Source: Muricea muricata (taxonomy: Eukaryota; Cnidaria; Anthozoa; Malacalcyonacea; Plexauridae). Taken from it: a DNA stretch of 64,000 nt. Where the stretch lies: NCBI GenBank assembly GCA_963855995.1, contig OY979722.1:1240001-1304000 (forward strand), given 5' to 3'. Below are positions 21,751-33,418 of this stretch, piece by piece. The translations under genes and the position numbers were made by a program. Each line of letters starts with the position of its first letter. Within the stretch, counting starts at the first letter, position 1. The notes under the pieces were generated by a model, which did not search any database, was not told the origin of the DNA, and was given only the letters and a program-made list of their open reading frames with translations.

Positions 21751-21999
21751 CCTCGTTATTACAAGGTGGGTATTTCCTGTACATAGTAGTCGCATACTTT
21801 GTCGTCTGTCGGCATTTGTCAAACAACACACATTCTTATGTTAGCCAGATTTGTCCATAGATCGTATACTCCGGAAGGTCAGTTTTGAGGGCCGAATATT
21901 GATTTGCCTTCATCATATGTTCATAAATGTGTTGTAACACTTTTTTGCTGTCGCAGGAAACGAAGTCGCAACAGATCAAAAATATTTATGGCATTCTGA

Positions 22000-23094
22000 C
22001 TAGCTGGTTTTGACTACAGCAAACATCATGTCCATTTCAAGGACGAAACATGTATAAATACTTGTATAAAGTTATTTTATTTTGGGTTACATTATATAGT
22101 TTAGTTACAAAGGGGTTAAAAAGCAATTTATATTGTGAAGTAACTTACTGGCCATCATATCATGCTAACACAACTTCTGAAGTGGCAGGCGGTTACAATG
22201 AACTATTATCCATATATTTACTAAACGAGACTGTAAAGCATGCATATATGGATTGTTTGGAGGGACAGTGTGATAGGCAGCAGCAGCAGTCATGAGACAT
22301 AAATCAAAATAGAGAAACTACCTTTGAAGTTTTTCCTAGAGATAGGGGGGCACTGTCCGAATTTTCCTTCACTTTTTGCGTTGTCCCTGCAAACAATCCA
22401 TAGATGCTTTAGAAATTGCGATTCACGGTTGAAAATGGCTAGTTGCTGTCCTGCCAAATAACAATACTGACCACACCAGCTTGCATGCGATGTTAAAATC
22501 TTTTTAGATTACTAACGAAACATTTATAGGTAGAAATTAACTGTGAACAAACATGTTCGTACGAACGAAAGGTATACGAAATTGATATTTAAGGTTTGTT
22601 AAAATAAAAGGACTTATGGTTTTCTTTCTGATTCTTGTTCCATAATGTGTAATACCAGGTTTAAAGCCAAACAAGAATTGACATGAAATAAAGAAAAGAT
22701 AGGATAAAAGAATACACAAAAAATAAGCCATACAACAGATCGTTTTCTAACATCTTTTTCATTCATTTTTACCATTGACCAGATCATCTTCATTGATTAG
22801 TATCTGCATAAATCTGTTACGACTTAAAAGCAATGGAGTTTAAAGCCTGTATCGCCATTATAAGATCAAAACTGTCCGGTCAAAGGGTCACGAGGAAGCT
22901 AGTTATACTTCATTGGTGGGCGGTGGGGTTGGGGGGTTTGTTAAAGGTTAGGTCTCAGGGTCGGAAGCGAATTTCGTCACTACTAACCAACAGAATCAAT
23001 ACTACAATAACTGCTCACTAGACCAGAATTACTAACATCCCTATAAATTTATCATGCAAGAAACAAACTAAAAATACTTTCAAAAGTCCTAAAC
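22000..23094. other. Spacer between DSL gene A and SNX16
   Basis: I see no exon, RNA gene or clear repeat. It must hold the 3' UTRs of both flanking genes, which converge here. ORFs at 22050 and 22833 have no recognisable domain. Confidence 0.4.
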
Positions 23095-26000
23095 CTATTC
23101 AGAGTCGGTGCAACTGTCTCCAATTATTCCACTGTCTCGTTTTTCTTTCTCACGTTCTCTGCTTTGCCGAGTCCTAGCTAGTTTATTTCTTTCCTTAGTT
23201 TTAACTTCACGTCCTGTCGTATCGGCTTCCTGTTTGTGTCTTTTACCCGACTCTTTGCTTTTTCCAGCCTTGTGCTTGCGTTCTTTCATTTTTCGCGTCA
23301 CATTGCAATGAAACTCGACATCGAGAAATCCGTTATACAGAAACGAGTCCTCTCCAAACGTTATGCTGTGCCTCAGCGAGTTTTGGTCTTTCAGTGCGGT
23401 AAGGTTCGCTTGTCGTTTGCGTTTTAACTGCATTAAGTTTCCCTCACTGGCAGATTTTGTTTGCGCAAAGCTTACACTCTTTCTAGATTTTGTCCCCGCA
23501 ACTGGGCAGGTGTCAGATATATCTGATAACTGTACATCCATAACATGACGTAAGGCGCTGCTATTGCCGGCAGGGGTAGAATGACCCGGGGGATCAGGTG
23601 ACTGACGTTGACGTAAACTCCACTCCAGGCTTCGTATTTGCGAGCGCGCTTCGCTCAATTGCGATTTGGTCGCTTCTAATTGGCTGTTTAGTTCAGTCAC
23701 AATTGATTTGGTGTTCTCCATTTGTTCCTCAAGAAATTGTACATAAGCCTTCAAGAAATGGGAAGATGCTGTTGTTAGGCAAAGAGTTGATTTGAAAGTC
23801 CATCCGTTATGTCAAATGTCGTAGCCAGACCGACGATTTAGTCCCGCTATAGAAATATTTCCGTTTCATTGACTACGAAAACAACAATTTGCAAAGAAAT
23901 TGCTGATTCTAATTTGAAATTTGTATAGCAAGACAAAACTCTCGAGCTGGCCATGCCAATGGTTATGTTTAAAGTTAGAAAGTCAGTTCACGTGACTGGG
24001 TAGCTACTCAAAACTGGTTGGTTGGTTAGTTAGTCTGATACATCCTGGTCATACCTAGGAATAAATTTACCAAAGGGGAGGGGGGGGGGTGCAAGGGTGG
24101 TTGTTATTTTGATCATTCCAGCCATTGTGTGTAAATCTGTTTAGTCTATGTAAATTCTGTTGTTTAATAATTTGATGTTATTCTGTCTTGTAAAATAAAA
24201 TAAAATGTGTTGCATCATTTGCATTTTTGAGATTTTCCTTATCAGTTTAGTCCTTTGATGCATGACCATGAATCTATTTTGCAAAAATTACTCGTATTTT
24301 TTGAAGGGTGGGTGACAAGTATGACTAAGAGGAACACAACTCAAGTCTAGCACTGGCAGATCTCCTGTACCTGGTCATACTTACCCTACTTTCCTCAAGG
24401 CTGTCAAAAGGTCCTGGTGGATCATCAAGGCAAAAAAATTCACAGGTTTCACGACTAGAATAAAAAATAACACACAGTTAACTGGGCTTAGCTTGTCACA
24501 GAATTACTGCCAAAACTAAAGTGGCATGGCCATCCCTGGTTTATGAACCAAGCAGCAGAGAGCACATAGTCAGAGTGGCAGTGAAGTTGATGCCATTTAA
24601 GAAGAAAAGATACTTTGGAACGTGATAACAGAATGGACAAAATGCCAGATGTTCCTTACCTAATCCGTAAATCACGATGCTGAAGAATAGTTTTAATAAA
24701 GCTTTGCAAACCATGAGCTCGTCTAGCAATAAAATCTAAATACATATACAGAATTTTATTCAATTTTAAAAATGAAATGCATTTTATGTGGCGTCAGATT
24801 TTAACATGGGTACTTTGTTCAAAATTTGACCAGTCAAATGTGACATGAAAAATAACTAAAATAGTCACTGAAAAGATGTAACTTTTCCACAACAGATTCA
24901 CCTCATGACTTGACTTGTTCAACACTTGGGTTGGTTGCATGAAAGGTTGGTAGCGCTACCCACTGAATAGTGATTTTCTTAACTGCTGCAGGAAGGATTG
25001 AACTCACAAGATATAAACAATGACTTTAACTCAAAAATACCAAACTTTAATATGAGTTTTGCCACTTACAGAACGTGTTCAGTAAGTCTGTGATAATCAC
25101 TGTCCAGTGAATAGCACTATTAACCAACTACGGATGGATAATAAGTTCATAGATAAATTCCTTGTATGATTGCATGGTGATTATTAATCAAAGTATAATT
25201 TTGTGATAAAGTATAATTTATAACTTTGTGATGATAAATTGATGTGGTGCTTCCACAAAATTATACTCTGAAGTTCATGGATGTAAAAATGCTGCAACAA
25301 TACCTGGGTTAAAGTTGTCCCCAAACCATTTCTTTGCTGGAATATGAAGTTTGATTTGTGGAAAGGAAGTCATCAGCTACCATGTTTAAATGAAATACAC
25401 AAATAAGAAAATTTTGGTTCAACAAATCACAATATTTTGCTGGACCTAGTCCAATAATTTATAATTATTACATAGTTATTCAAAGAACCTTTTCCCTAAG
25501 TCTTTCAAAATCTGAATATCTTCTAAAAATAAACCAACTTCTAGCTTGCTTCTGAACATGAATCTTATACACCTGAATTGAAAACAAAAGGCATAAAAAG
25601 CTTTACTCTATAACCATTTAACCCTTTAATGTCAATGCCTGCTAAATCTCATAATTTGTTTTTTTTTTCTATCTGACAAGTGACAACAAACAATTTCATT
25701 GGTCAAGTGGAAAAGTCTGGCACTAACCCAGCTAACACGTAATCCTATTATGTTTTTTATTAAAATTTGCTGATTATATCATGCTGATTGTATCATGCTA
25801 ATATTTATCACTTTCATAAGGATCCTTAGAAGGTTGAACAATTGGGTCGGGAGTCATATTTGTTGCAGATTTCCACAGGTTGTTAGCCAAAACACCATTG
25901 TAGGAGTATCATATGGCCAAAAGTTGCTTTATATGAGAAACAACAAAGTAAAACATGACCGATCAGGCATAACAATTATTTCCTTATGTAACTTGAGCCT

Positions 26001-26338
26001 TTGAAAACAAGTAGAAGTATACTCAAATTTGCAAATTTTTGACTTAATGCACATCAATCGAAATCATGAGTAACATCTGTTGTCTGAAACACAACTACAG
26101 AGTTATAGACGCGGACCAGTGATGTATACTCTCTATAGAAGTCAAAATGCTAAACTATTAAATTTAATATCAAAACATAACTCATTAACTCTTAACAGCC
26201 GGACATACTCAAAACATTAAACATGTACAACATGTATGTACAAACCGTGAACCTTTCACGCTTTTCGACAATCTCGTAGCCGACGATTGGAACGGTAAAG
26301 TTTTCCGGCAAAGGGGATTCACAACTCTCCTTGTCCAT
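23095..26338 (-). CDS. SNX16: SNX16-type sorting nexin: PX domain plus coiled coil
   Basis: Six exons fit in phase: 26338-26246, 25572-25489, 25376-25304, 24735-24660, 24454-24385 and 23748-23095, giving 349 residues. Sorting nexins of this type bind PtdIns3P on early and late endosomes and steer cargo trafficking. The PX domain (about 18-120) has [25 protein letters not shown] (48-53), the loop [15 protein letters not shown] (71-85) and GLQSF, with Arg49 and the Lys74/75 pair in PI3P-contact positions. It is followed by [16 protein letters not shown] (117-132), a segment diagnostic for SNX16. Residues 133-182 form a heptad-rich coiled coil ([16 protein letters not shown]...). The last 150 residues are basic, Lys/Arg/Glu-rich and look disordered; they differ from vertebrate SNX16 as far as I can judge. 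The start is divergent from the gene at 26806. Confidence 0.9.
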
Positions 26339-26805
26339 TGTCAACTTCCGCGCTCGCGAAACACAACGACGGTACGCATTTATATAAACTGGATACTGAA
26401 TGTGCTTTTGACAACCAAACGCGTACCGCCGTTGTCTAATATAGCTTCCTGGGTATGCATGAATCACTTGGTAGCCAGCTTTCATTTCCGGGCGAAAGAA
26501 TTTTTGAAAAATACAGCAATTTTACTTGCAAATTTGAAATGAAAATTGCATGACAATTTTTGACAAACACCCGATTGGCATGTTTGACGGCAGCCGGAAA
26601 TTTTGTCTGCGATTGGTCGACGGCCAGTTTCAGCCAGTGGTAATGGTCAAACGAGATCACATGGTCAAATTTGACCAATCAAGTTATTGATATGGGTGTC
26701 AATCATAGTGTCCATCTGTCAATCAAAAGTGCCAAGGCAGCAAGAAATGCACAATTTTTTAAGCCGCCAAGTAGCTTTTTTGCCCTTTTTCAAAAAAAGG
26801 CAAAA
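26339..26805. promoter_or_regulatory. Divergent spacer between SNX16 and an unidentified gene
   Basis: 467 bp separate the two start codons. It contains several repeats of the word GGTCAAA/TTTGACC (26645-26690: ATGGTCAAATTTGACCAATC is a palindrome). Promoter role is inferred from layout. Confidence 0.4.
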
Positions 26806-27230
26806 ATGCTCCACAAAGTTGTGCAGAAAACGCTGAAGAAAGTCAAGAAATGCAAGAGAACTCATGCTTCGCAACTTGAGGTAATTTTCAAACTTTTTTT
26901 CGCATCGGAGCGAATTTATTGAACTTACGGATGGCGAACTAATATATTCACAATGTATCCATTTTTAAACAAACATTTGGCGTAAGTATATGATCTTTTT
27001 ACTTTGTTTCTATGAACTACAAACCTTGGGGAATGGTTAATTAGTAAAATTAAACAGAAATTTGTTCTATTTTAGCTTTTAAGAGAAGAATTGAGACCCG
27101 GAGTCATCGTCATCGAGCTTTTGAATTCGAAATACGTCGATGGAAATATCTGTACTAAAATTTTTTTTTGCTTTGCAGAGGCCAAAGAAAACCTAAAAAA
27201 AGGCGAAATGGCACTCGTCGGAGTATACAG
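26806..27230 (+). CDS. Unidentified gene, first two exons (partial model)
   Basis: I do not recognise this protein. A very basic first exon at 26806-26880 (MLHKVVQKTLKKVKKCKRTH, then ASQLE) ends at a GT donor in phase 0. An exon at 27076-27230 opens LLREELRPGVIVIELLNSKY and continues to VGVYR before a GT donor in phase 2. The second exon is open for 51 codons with alternating strand-like hydrophobics (GVIVIELL, TKIFFCF) suggestive of a small beta domain. Further exons should lie in 27231-29500 but I could not place them. Support: divergent position, matching phases, consensus splice sites. It could still be chance. Confidence 0.4.
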
Positions 27231-28107
27231 GTATCGTATTTGATTATATTGTAAATTTTGTGTGTGTTTTTTGTACAATTTTGTCGACAAAAAATTACTG
27301 AATTTTTTAAAAACTAAAATGGCGTCTTGGAATTCGAACAAGAAGGTCGAAGACGCGCGAGGGACTCACGCGACGCGTGTGCCATGGCGAATCGCTGGAG
27401 TTTGTTTTTAGTTTTAATTTTAAAATGATAAAGGAAATATTAATCGGGAACTTGGTAGATTCAAATTAAAATTTTAAGGAGTTTGCTTAATGGATCTTGA
27501 TGGAGCTTGAATAATGGCAATTTTTTATCACATTTTTGCGATATGCTATAAAATACATTTATTTGAAAAAACTTCAATTAAATGAAAAGGTAGCTTATCC
27601 ATGTTGACTTGAATTGAATACTAACAAAAATATCAAAATCTGGTAATCTTAACCAGTTGTCTCCTTGTTGTTACTAGTACATAATGTATAGTGCAAAAAC
27701 GTTTTAAAACTTTAACAAGTAATGACATAAACCATCGAGCCATCTTTTATTTTGCATCCGTAGTAGTTACATCAATTAACCGGTCAGAACCCTTTATGAA
27801 TATGAATATCCCCCCCCCCCCAATTAATGACATAGCTTCGTCCCTGACTAAACTATTGATTTTCTGTCATGTAATCAATACTTCCTAAAGCTGCTCACCA
27901 GCCCCAAAGTATTTTCTTGATTAAAAACCTATTTACCGAAATAAGTAGAATATTTTGCTACAAACTACTATATGCACTGTATGAACTTTTCTACGGCCAC
28001 TCAATGTCCAATGACAGAATTATGCAATATTGAAATAAAAAACATGATTATTGAGATTGAGAAAACATGATTGAGAAATACGTAGCTAATATTGATATGT
28101 ATTAAGA

Positions 28108-28412
28108 CTGGATAGTGCATCGTAATACAAAATACAAGTAAAATTGAAGCCGGAAACACGTCATATTTTGATATCGGCAGCCATGTTGAATGGCCCTGCT
28201 CAAGGATTGAATCAACGTAGTTTCTTTTAAAAACCTGATTTTGGAAGCTTTTGCCTTAAAACGTGAAACTTTTGTTTCCAAAAGAAAACAAAAATCCTGT
28301 AGTAGAAATCTATAGCATTCAATGCTCAAGTGGGGCCATCCAACATGGTCGAAGGTCTAAAAATGTGACGTACTTCCGGTTTCAAATCCCAACAATATAT
28401 ACGCTATCCAGC
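28108..28412. mobile_element. Foldback MITE with CTGGATAGYG ends
   Basis: Left CTGGATAGTGCATCGTAATA and right ATATACGCTATCCAG are inverted; the arms extend about 100 bp (GAAGCCGGAAACACGTCATA against ACGTACTTCCGGTTTCAAAT). Confidence 0.75.
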
Positions 28413-28586
28413 TTTATACATATCAGTGGTAGGTAATTACAGCTGTTATGTTACAGCCATGTTCCTTGTCTCGCCACAATACATTTATTCTTGAATGATA
28501 GAGGACCATTTCTGGAGTGGAAATATTAAAAACTATCACAATGATTTGCCATGTACTTTACTGCATAAGTCATAGATTGGGAACAG

Positions 28587-28783
28587 GGCCGTAGCCAGAA
28601 CGTTAATAGGAGGGGTGGGGGTGTATATTCATATATCCATGTTCTGCAAGACGAGTTTTTTTCCAAATTAGATTCAAATTGATCAATTTGAATTTTATTT
28701 CTAAAAGCAACTCGTTGGGAAGAACATGAATGTTTGAATAAACACCCTCCCCTATAAACGTTCTAATCACGGCCCTGATTGGA
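28587..28783. mobile_element. Foldback MITE with AGGGCCGTAGCCAGAACGTT ends
   Basis: Left AGGGCCGTAGCCAGAACGTT pairs with right AACGTTCTAATCACGGCCCT; the arms continue through GGGTGTATATTCA against TGAATAAACACCC. Confidence 0.8.
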
Positions 28784-29017
28784 AAAATATTATCATTCTT
28801 GTATGCAAAAATGCTGCAATACTTTCCATTTCAACACAGCAAAACTTTGAATCATAGATTAAACCCGACTGTTTTTTGTCATTAAAGCGGACATAGCTTC
28901 TCATCTAGTGCATTACTGGCAAATTAATTCACGGCAAATCTCTCAGAAGTCAGAAAAGAATTAAAATACACTAATAGAGTGGGTGTTTTCTTACTAGCAT
29001 GACGTTTTACTACTATT

Positions 29018-29278
29018 ACGGTCATGGCTAAAGGGGATAAGCGAGAGGTAGGTTTTCAAGATGGCGGCTGTTTTTCAAGATTCTAAAAACGAGAACGAAT
29101 CAACAACCAGACATTTATAGCATTCCTAAAGCTTACCCTAACCCTAACCCTAAACCTAACCACAACTTAGGAATGCTATAAATGTCTGGTTGTTGATTCG
29201 TTCTCGTTTTAAGAATTTTGAAAAACAGCCGCCATCTTGAAAACCTACCTCTCGTCCATCTCCTTTAGCCATGACCGT
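29018..29278. mobile_element. Foldback MITE with ACGGTCATGGC ends and an internal TTAGGG-type tract, copy 1
   Basis: Ends ACGGTCATGGCTAAAGG and CCTTTAGCCATGACCGT; flanking ACTATT at 29012-29017 and 29279-29284. The arms pair for about 110 bp. The loop (29134-29161) is TACCCTAACCCTAACCC then TAAACCTAACC, an interstitial telomere-like run. A second copy is at 42829-43082. Confidence 0.85.
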
Positions 29279-29570
29279 ACTATTACCTCAGTGCCTCTGA
29301 TATATTTATAATTCTTTACACACTGGGTTGACGCGTGCAGTGCGTATTTTCAGCGAGTTTATATTGAACGACTTCATTTCAATTGCAGTTGTTGCATGAG
29401 ATTTTGAATACTGCTTCCTACATAGAAAAATAAAGTGCATTTTAATTATTTTCAGGATAACGCATCTTTAATGCCATAATCAGTGGGTGTAACAAACTCG
29501 AAATTTGGGGCAGAGGCCCATATTCTTGTACGTGTTCACAGGCCATTAAAACAATCAATTTTAAAGGAAA

Positions 29571-29576
29571 TTTATT
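29571..29576 (-). terminator. Poly(A) signal for DSL gene B
   Basis: TTTATT on the plus strand reads AATAAA on the minus strand, 94 nt past the stop codon of DSL gene B. Assigned on position only. Confidence 0.4.
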
Positions 29577-29669
29577 GAGCTGAATATGAATATGTGACCC
29601 AATAATGACAAGGCATACATCTTAATCTTAAGCATTACTTATTACAATACATTGAAATATTAAGAAATA

Positions 29670-32600
29670 TTACTTGATAAATATTATCACCGCAAAGACA
29701 GCAATTATAATCAATCCACCAATGACACCAAACAGCACTGGTTGCAATATACTGCTGCCAAATTTTTTTGCAAGTTCTAAATGTAATTGTTTGAAAAATT
29801 ATTAAACATTTGGCATGACCTCCGTCCGTCCTCGATTTCCCCCACCTCCTTCCCTCAGTTCTCACACCTTCCGTTCCCGATCTCCCTCCGTTTCCCAACC
29901 TCTCTACGTCCCCCGAGCTTCCTGCGTTTCTTGACCGCATTACGTTCCCTGACCTTCTTCCTTTTCCCTACCTTCCTGCGCCCCTTCTCGCATTTTTCCT
30001 TCCTCCGATTTCACTTCGTTTCCCTACTTCTCAACTTCCCCCGACCTCCCTGCGTTCCATGACTACATTACGTTCCCCGATTTTCCTCCCTTCCCCACTT
30101 CCCTTCTTTCCCCAACCTCGCTTCAATCTAGCTCTTTCCTTCACTTTTTCATTCACTAATTCATCTTTACCTTCGTCTTTACTACAATTAGTGTTCATAT
30201 CATTTGACGATCGGGAACAAAGATGAAACAGACCAACTTTCTCCTTGCACTGATTCAAGGCATAACGTAAGTCTCTGCCCTTCCCTTTTATACACGTCGA
30301 CGAACAATAACGCTTTATCCATCCGTGAGGGCACTGAGCTGTTGATCTTCCAGCTTTATTGCACAAATAAAGATCAGGAACTGATTCAACTTTTGTGCAA
30401 TGCGATGCACATTTATTCTCTGGTAAACAAACCTCATAACCTTCTTGCGTACATATGTAAAGATCGGAGCTGTGGTTGCAAAATTTACTGCAATTCTTCC
30501 CATGCCAGTTTGGAAAACAGGTTCTTCTCCCATTTTCGCTGCAAGCGTACTTTGTTGAGCTCGTGTTGCAAAAGACGTTGCAATGTTCTCCGTGCCAGTT
30601 ACGTGAGCACGTTTTACTCCCGTCACGTTCACAACGATAGCTCGTAGCGTTTTTCTCGCAATATACAGAACACTTTTCACCAAACCAATTTGGCAAACAG
30701 TTTATTTTACCATCCTTAGAACAGTCGTGTGTTTGTGCAGTTGTGTTGCAAAATGTTGTGCAATTTGTGCCGAACCAATTTTGTAAGCAAATTCTTCTGC
30801 CTTTGTCGTCGCAGGTATAATACGAAGCGGTGTTATCACAGTAATCAGTGCAGTCTGCTCCGTACCAATTCTCTAAACAAATTTTTCCCCCAGTGTTACT
30901 GCAGTGGTAGTTAGCAGAACTGCTATCACAGTAGGTGGTGCAATTCTCGCCAAACCAGTCACTGTCGTTACAAACTAATTCTCCGTCTTCATCACATCTT
31001 TTATAGACTGTAGTTGCATTACAAAATTTGTTGCAGTGTTCACCGTACCAATTCTTGGCACAAACTTTTCCTCTAGCATCATCACAACTGTACGTGTTTC
31101 CCATGGTGTCGTCACAGTAAACTGAACATTCACGACCATACCAATTGCTACGACAAGACTTCGTGCCGTTCAATGAACATTTATACCGCGTTGAAGTTTC
31201 GTTACAAAACTTCTCGCAATCATTTCCGAACCAGTTTTGAACGCAAAGTTTATCTCCTTTGTTAGAGCATCTATGATTTGTTGCGTTTTGATCGCAAAAC
31301 TTGGAACAACTTTTGTCAAACCAGTTTGGCAAACAGGTTTTCCCTCCATTTTGATCGCAACGATAGTTAGATTGATTTTCGTCGCAAAAGATAGAGCAAT
31401 TTTTCCCAAACCAGTTTTGTTTACAAATTTTACTTCCATTACGTGCACAGTTGTAGTTTTTTGCACTAAAGTTACAAAATTTTAAACAATTTTCACCAAA
31501 CCAATTTCTCAAGCAAAGTTCCTCGCCATTTTTGCCACAATGATACGCACTGCTGTTGCAAAATACGGAGCAGTCTTCTCTATAATAGTTTCTTTTACAG
31601 ATTTTTTCTCCTGTCTTATCACAGTTGTGGGTTTTTGACGAGTTATCACAAAACTTTGAGCAGTTCGTACCAAACCAGTTTTCAAAACAGGTTTTCTTAC
31701 CATTGTTATCACATTGATAGTTTGACGAGGTTAAATTACAGTAAGTTGTACAGTTTTCACCAAACCAGTTTGTCAAACATCTCTTTTCTCCAGTCTTGGA
31801 ACATTTGTAATTTCCAGGCGGGTTGGATGGCTTTGCACAAGTTTTAAGACAATTTCTACCGTACCATTTTGGTAGACATTTTTTGTTGCCATCATCACAA
31901 GTGTAATGACCAGTGCTATTGTCTCGAGGCACACATGGTACCAAGCATCCTTGCCCTATGCACTGCACTAATGTCGTTACACGAATTGTCCATTTATCGG
32001 CATATAGTTCGTATTGTCTGACTTTTGTTGACCTCGGTATGATTTTGCTAGCTTCTCCATAGTATGTAGTATTAGAAGGACTCGATGTATCACATGTCGA
32101 TTCTCCTGCGGGACGTTTCCATACAGTTGCAGTCAGTTCACTGTTGTCCTATATAAATTGTGCGTTTGAAAGCTAGTGTAAGGTAAAATTAACAGCATAA
32201 TAATGGCACTGCCAGATACTCTATATTGCACAAATTATCATACCTGAGGAATATCATAGCTAACCGGGCAAAATGGAGAATTTTCTAAAACCATTGACTG
32301 GTATATACTATAGATCTATTTATATTAACGTAAACAACACGGTCATTATCATGTGTGTTTCTAACAAATGTACATATATTTATAATTTTTACCTCCCAGT
32401 TAACAAATTCAAATGTATATGTCTTCGGATTGGGTGTTGCACTCTTTTCTGTGTCCCGCCATTTTGATACCATAGCTGCACCAGTTGTAGTGTTGAGGTT
32501 GCAGCGTGGAAAACCAGAAGGTGAGGTCGTCACACAAAGTTTGATACATTTTGGTGATAATTCTTCTGACGGTTGACTATATCGATCTATTTCGAGCAAA

Positions 32601-33246
32601 AAATTTCCTTGGCCATGAGCAACCTGAAAATATTATTGCGTTTAAAACATTTTTCCATGAATTGATAGTCTCTTTTTTTCTTTATAAATTTCCTTCATTT
32701 CCAGGAGAAATGTAACAACAAAAGAAAAACCCAAACTCAATGAAAAAGCTGTCCAAACGTCCATAATATAATAATTGCTAATTAAACATTGGACAAGCCG
32801 ATAATTGGTCAGGACGATCTTACATAATGCTTTCATAATGATGGATTACATAACGCTTAAGTGCAGTATAGTATATTGGATGTCATACAAAATTATATTC
32901 ATTGCTTTATTAATATTCCTGACATTTCCACTGGTATTTATTGATTTTTTAGATTTGAAATAACGAAAAGATTAGCGACTCGATAGCAAGTTCATAGCTC
33001 GCAATTCCAAACTTCATACCCGCTGAGAATCAAAATAAATCAATTTTTCGATCACTACAGGTCAAGTCAGTTTATAAGCACCGTTGTTTGGGCATCATTT
33101 AAATGTGTGTGCATTATTTGCGCGAACTTTGTACCGCTGATTTTGCAATTTATGCTAAATGGCGACTGACCCACCTTGATTGATCCTGATAGAAAGAGCA
33201 AAGCAAACATCAGACTGCAAGCTGTTTGGGAATCTTTCATCGTCAT
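29670..33246 (-). CDS. DSL gene B: MNNL-like plus concatenated DSL repeats, membrane protein without cytoplasmic tail
   Basis: Exons 33246-33175 (signal peptide, MTMKDSQTACSLMFALLFL...), 32623-32393, 32148-30171 and 29776-29670 fit in phase and give 795 residues. Domains: MNNL-like (about 25-165), 16 well-formed 30-residue DSL units, two degenerate units in which the WYG is lost (CLPENKC) or altered (CPHGW), a Cys-rich stalk, then one helix (VLFGVIGGLIIIAVFAVIIF, about 774-793) and Ile-Lys-stop. So it is anchored but has essentially no intracellular part. The sequence is near identical to gene A from exon 2 to the end of unit 16, intron included, and unrelated after that. The open frame running on past 30171 into CT-rich DNA is intron, because the donor GAAG|gtaaag there has the same phase as in A and C. 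Confidence 0.85.
29820..30130. repeat. CT-rich low-complexity minisatellite in the last intron of DSL gene B
   Basis: Strand-asymmetric polypyrimidine repeat with a loose unit such as TTCCCTGACCTCCCTGCG, about 12-25 bp long. The spurious C-terminal extension seen in translation comes from it. Confidence 0.75.
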
Positions 33247-33418
33247 GTTGTCGTGAAGATTGATAAGTAAAATCACGGTATAACGATGGCTCGTATATAT
33301 AATCACGGTATAACGATGGCATTTCAATGCCACATTACCGCCGGTTATTTTCTCAAAACAGTAGTATGCGTGTATGCAGCCAAAATCGAATTACCTTCAC
33401 GATTTACATAAACAAATC

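Larger units (their letters stand above)
27231..29569. other. Repeat-rich interval between the unidentified gene and DSL gene B
   Basis: Holds three foldback MITEs (28108-28412, 28587-28783, 29018-29278) and AT-rich unique sequence. No exon could be assigned, though the gene starting at 26806 should continue here. Confidence 0.4.

Noticed and set aside
21296-21844. 182-codon ORF
   Set aside because: Most of it is inside a foldback element; the first half reads through both hairpin arms. Only the part after 21663 is a possible tail exon, in another frame.
29134-29161. Chromosome end or recent telomere fusion
   Set aside because: The CCCTAA run is only about five units and sits in the loop of a MITE with target duplications.
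30031-30170. C-terminal extension of DSL gene B (RLKRGWGKKGSGEG...)
   Set aside because: It reads into the CT-rich intron. A GT donor at 30170 in the same phase as genes A and C leads to a proper transmembrane exon.
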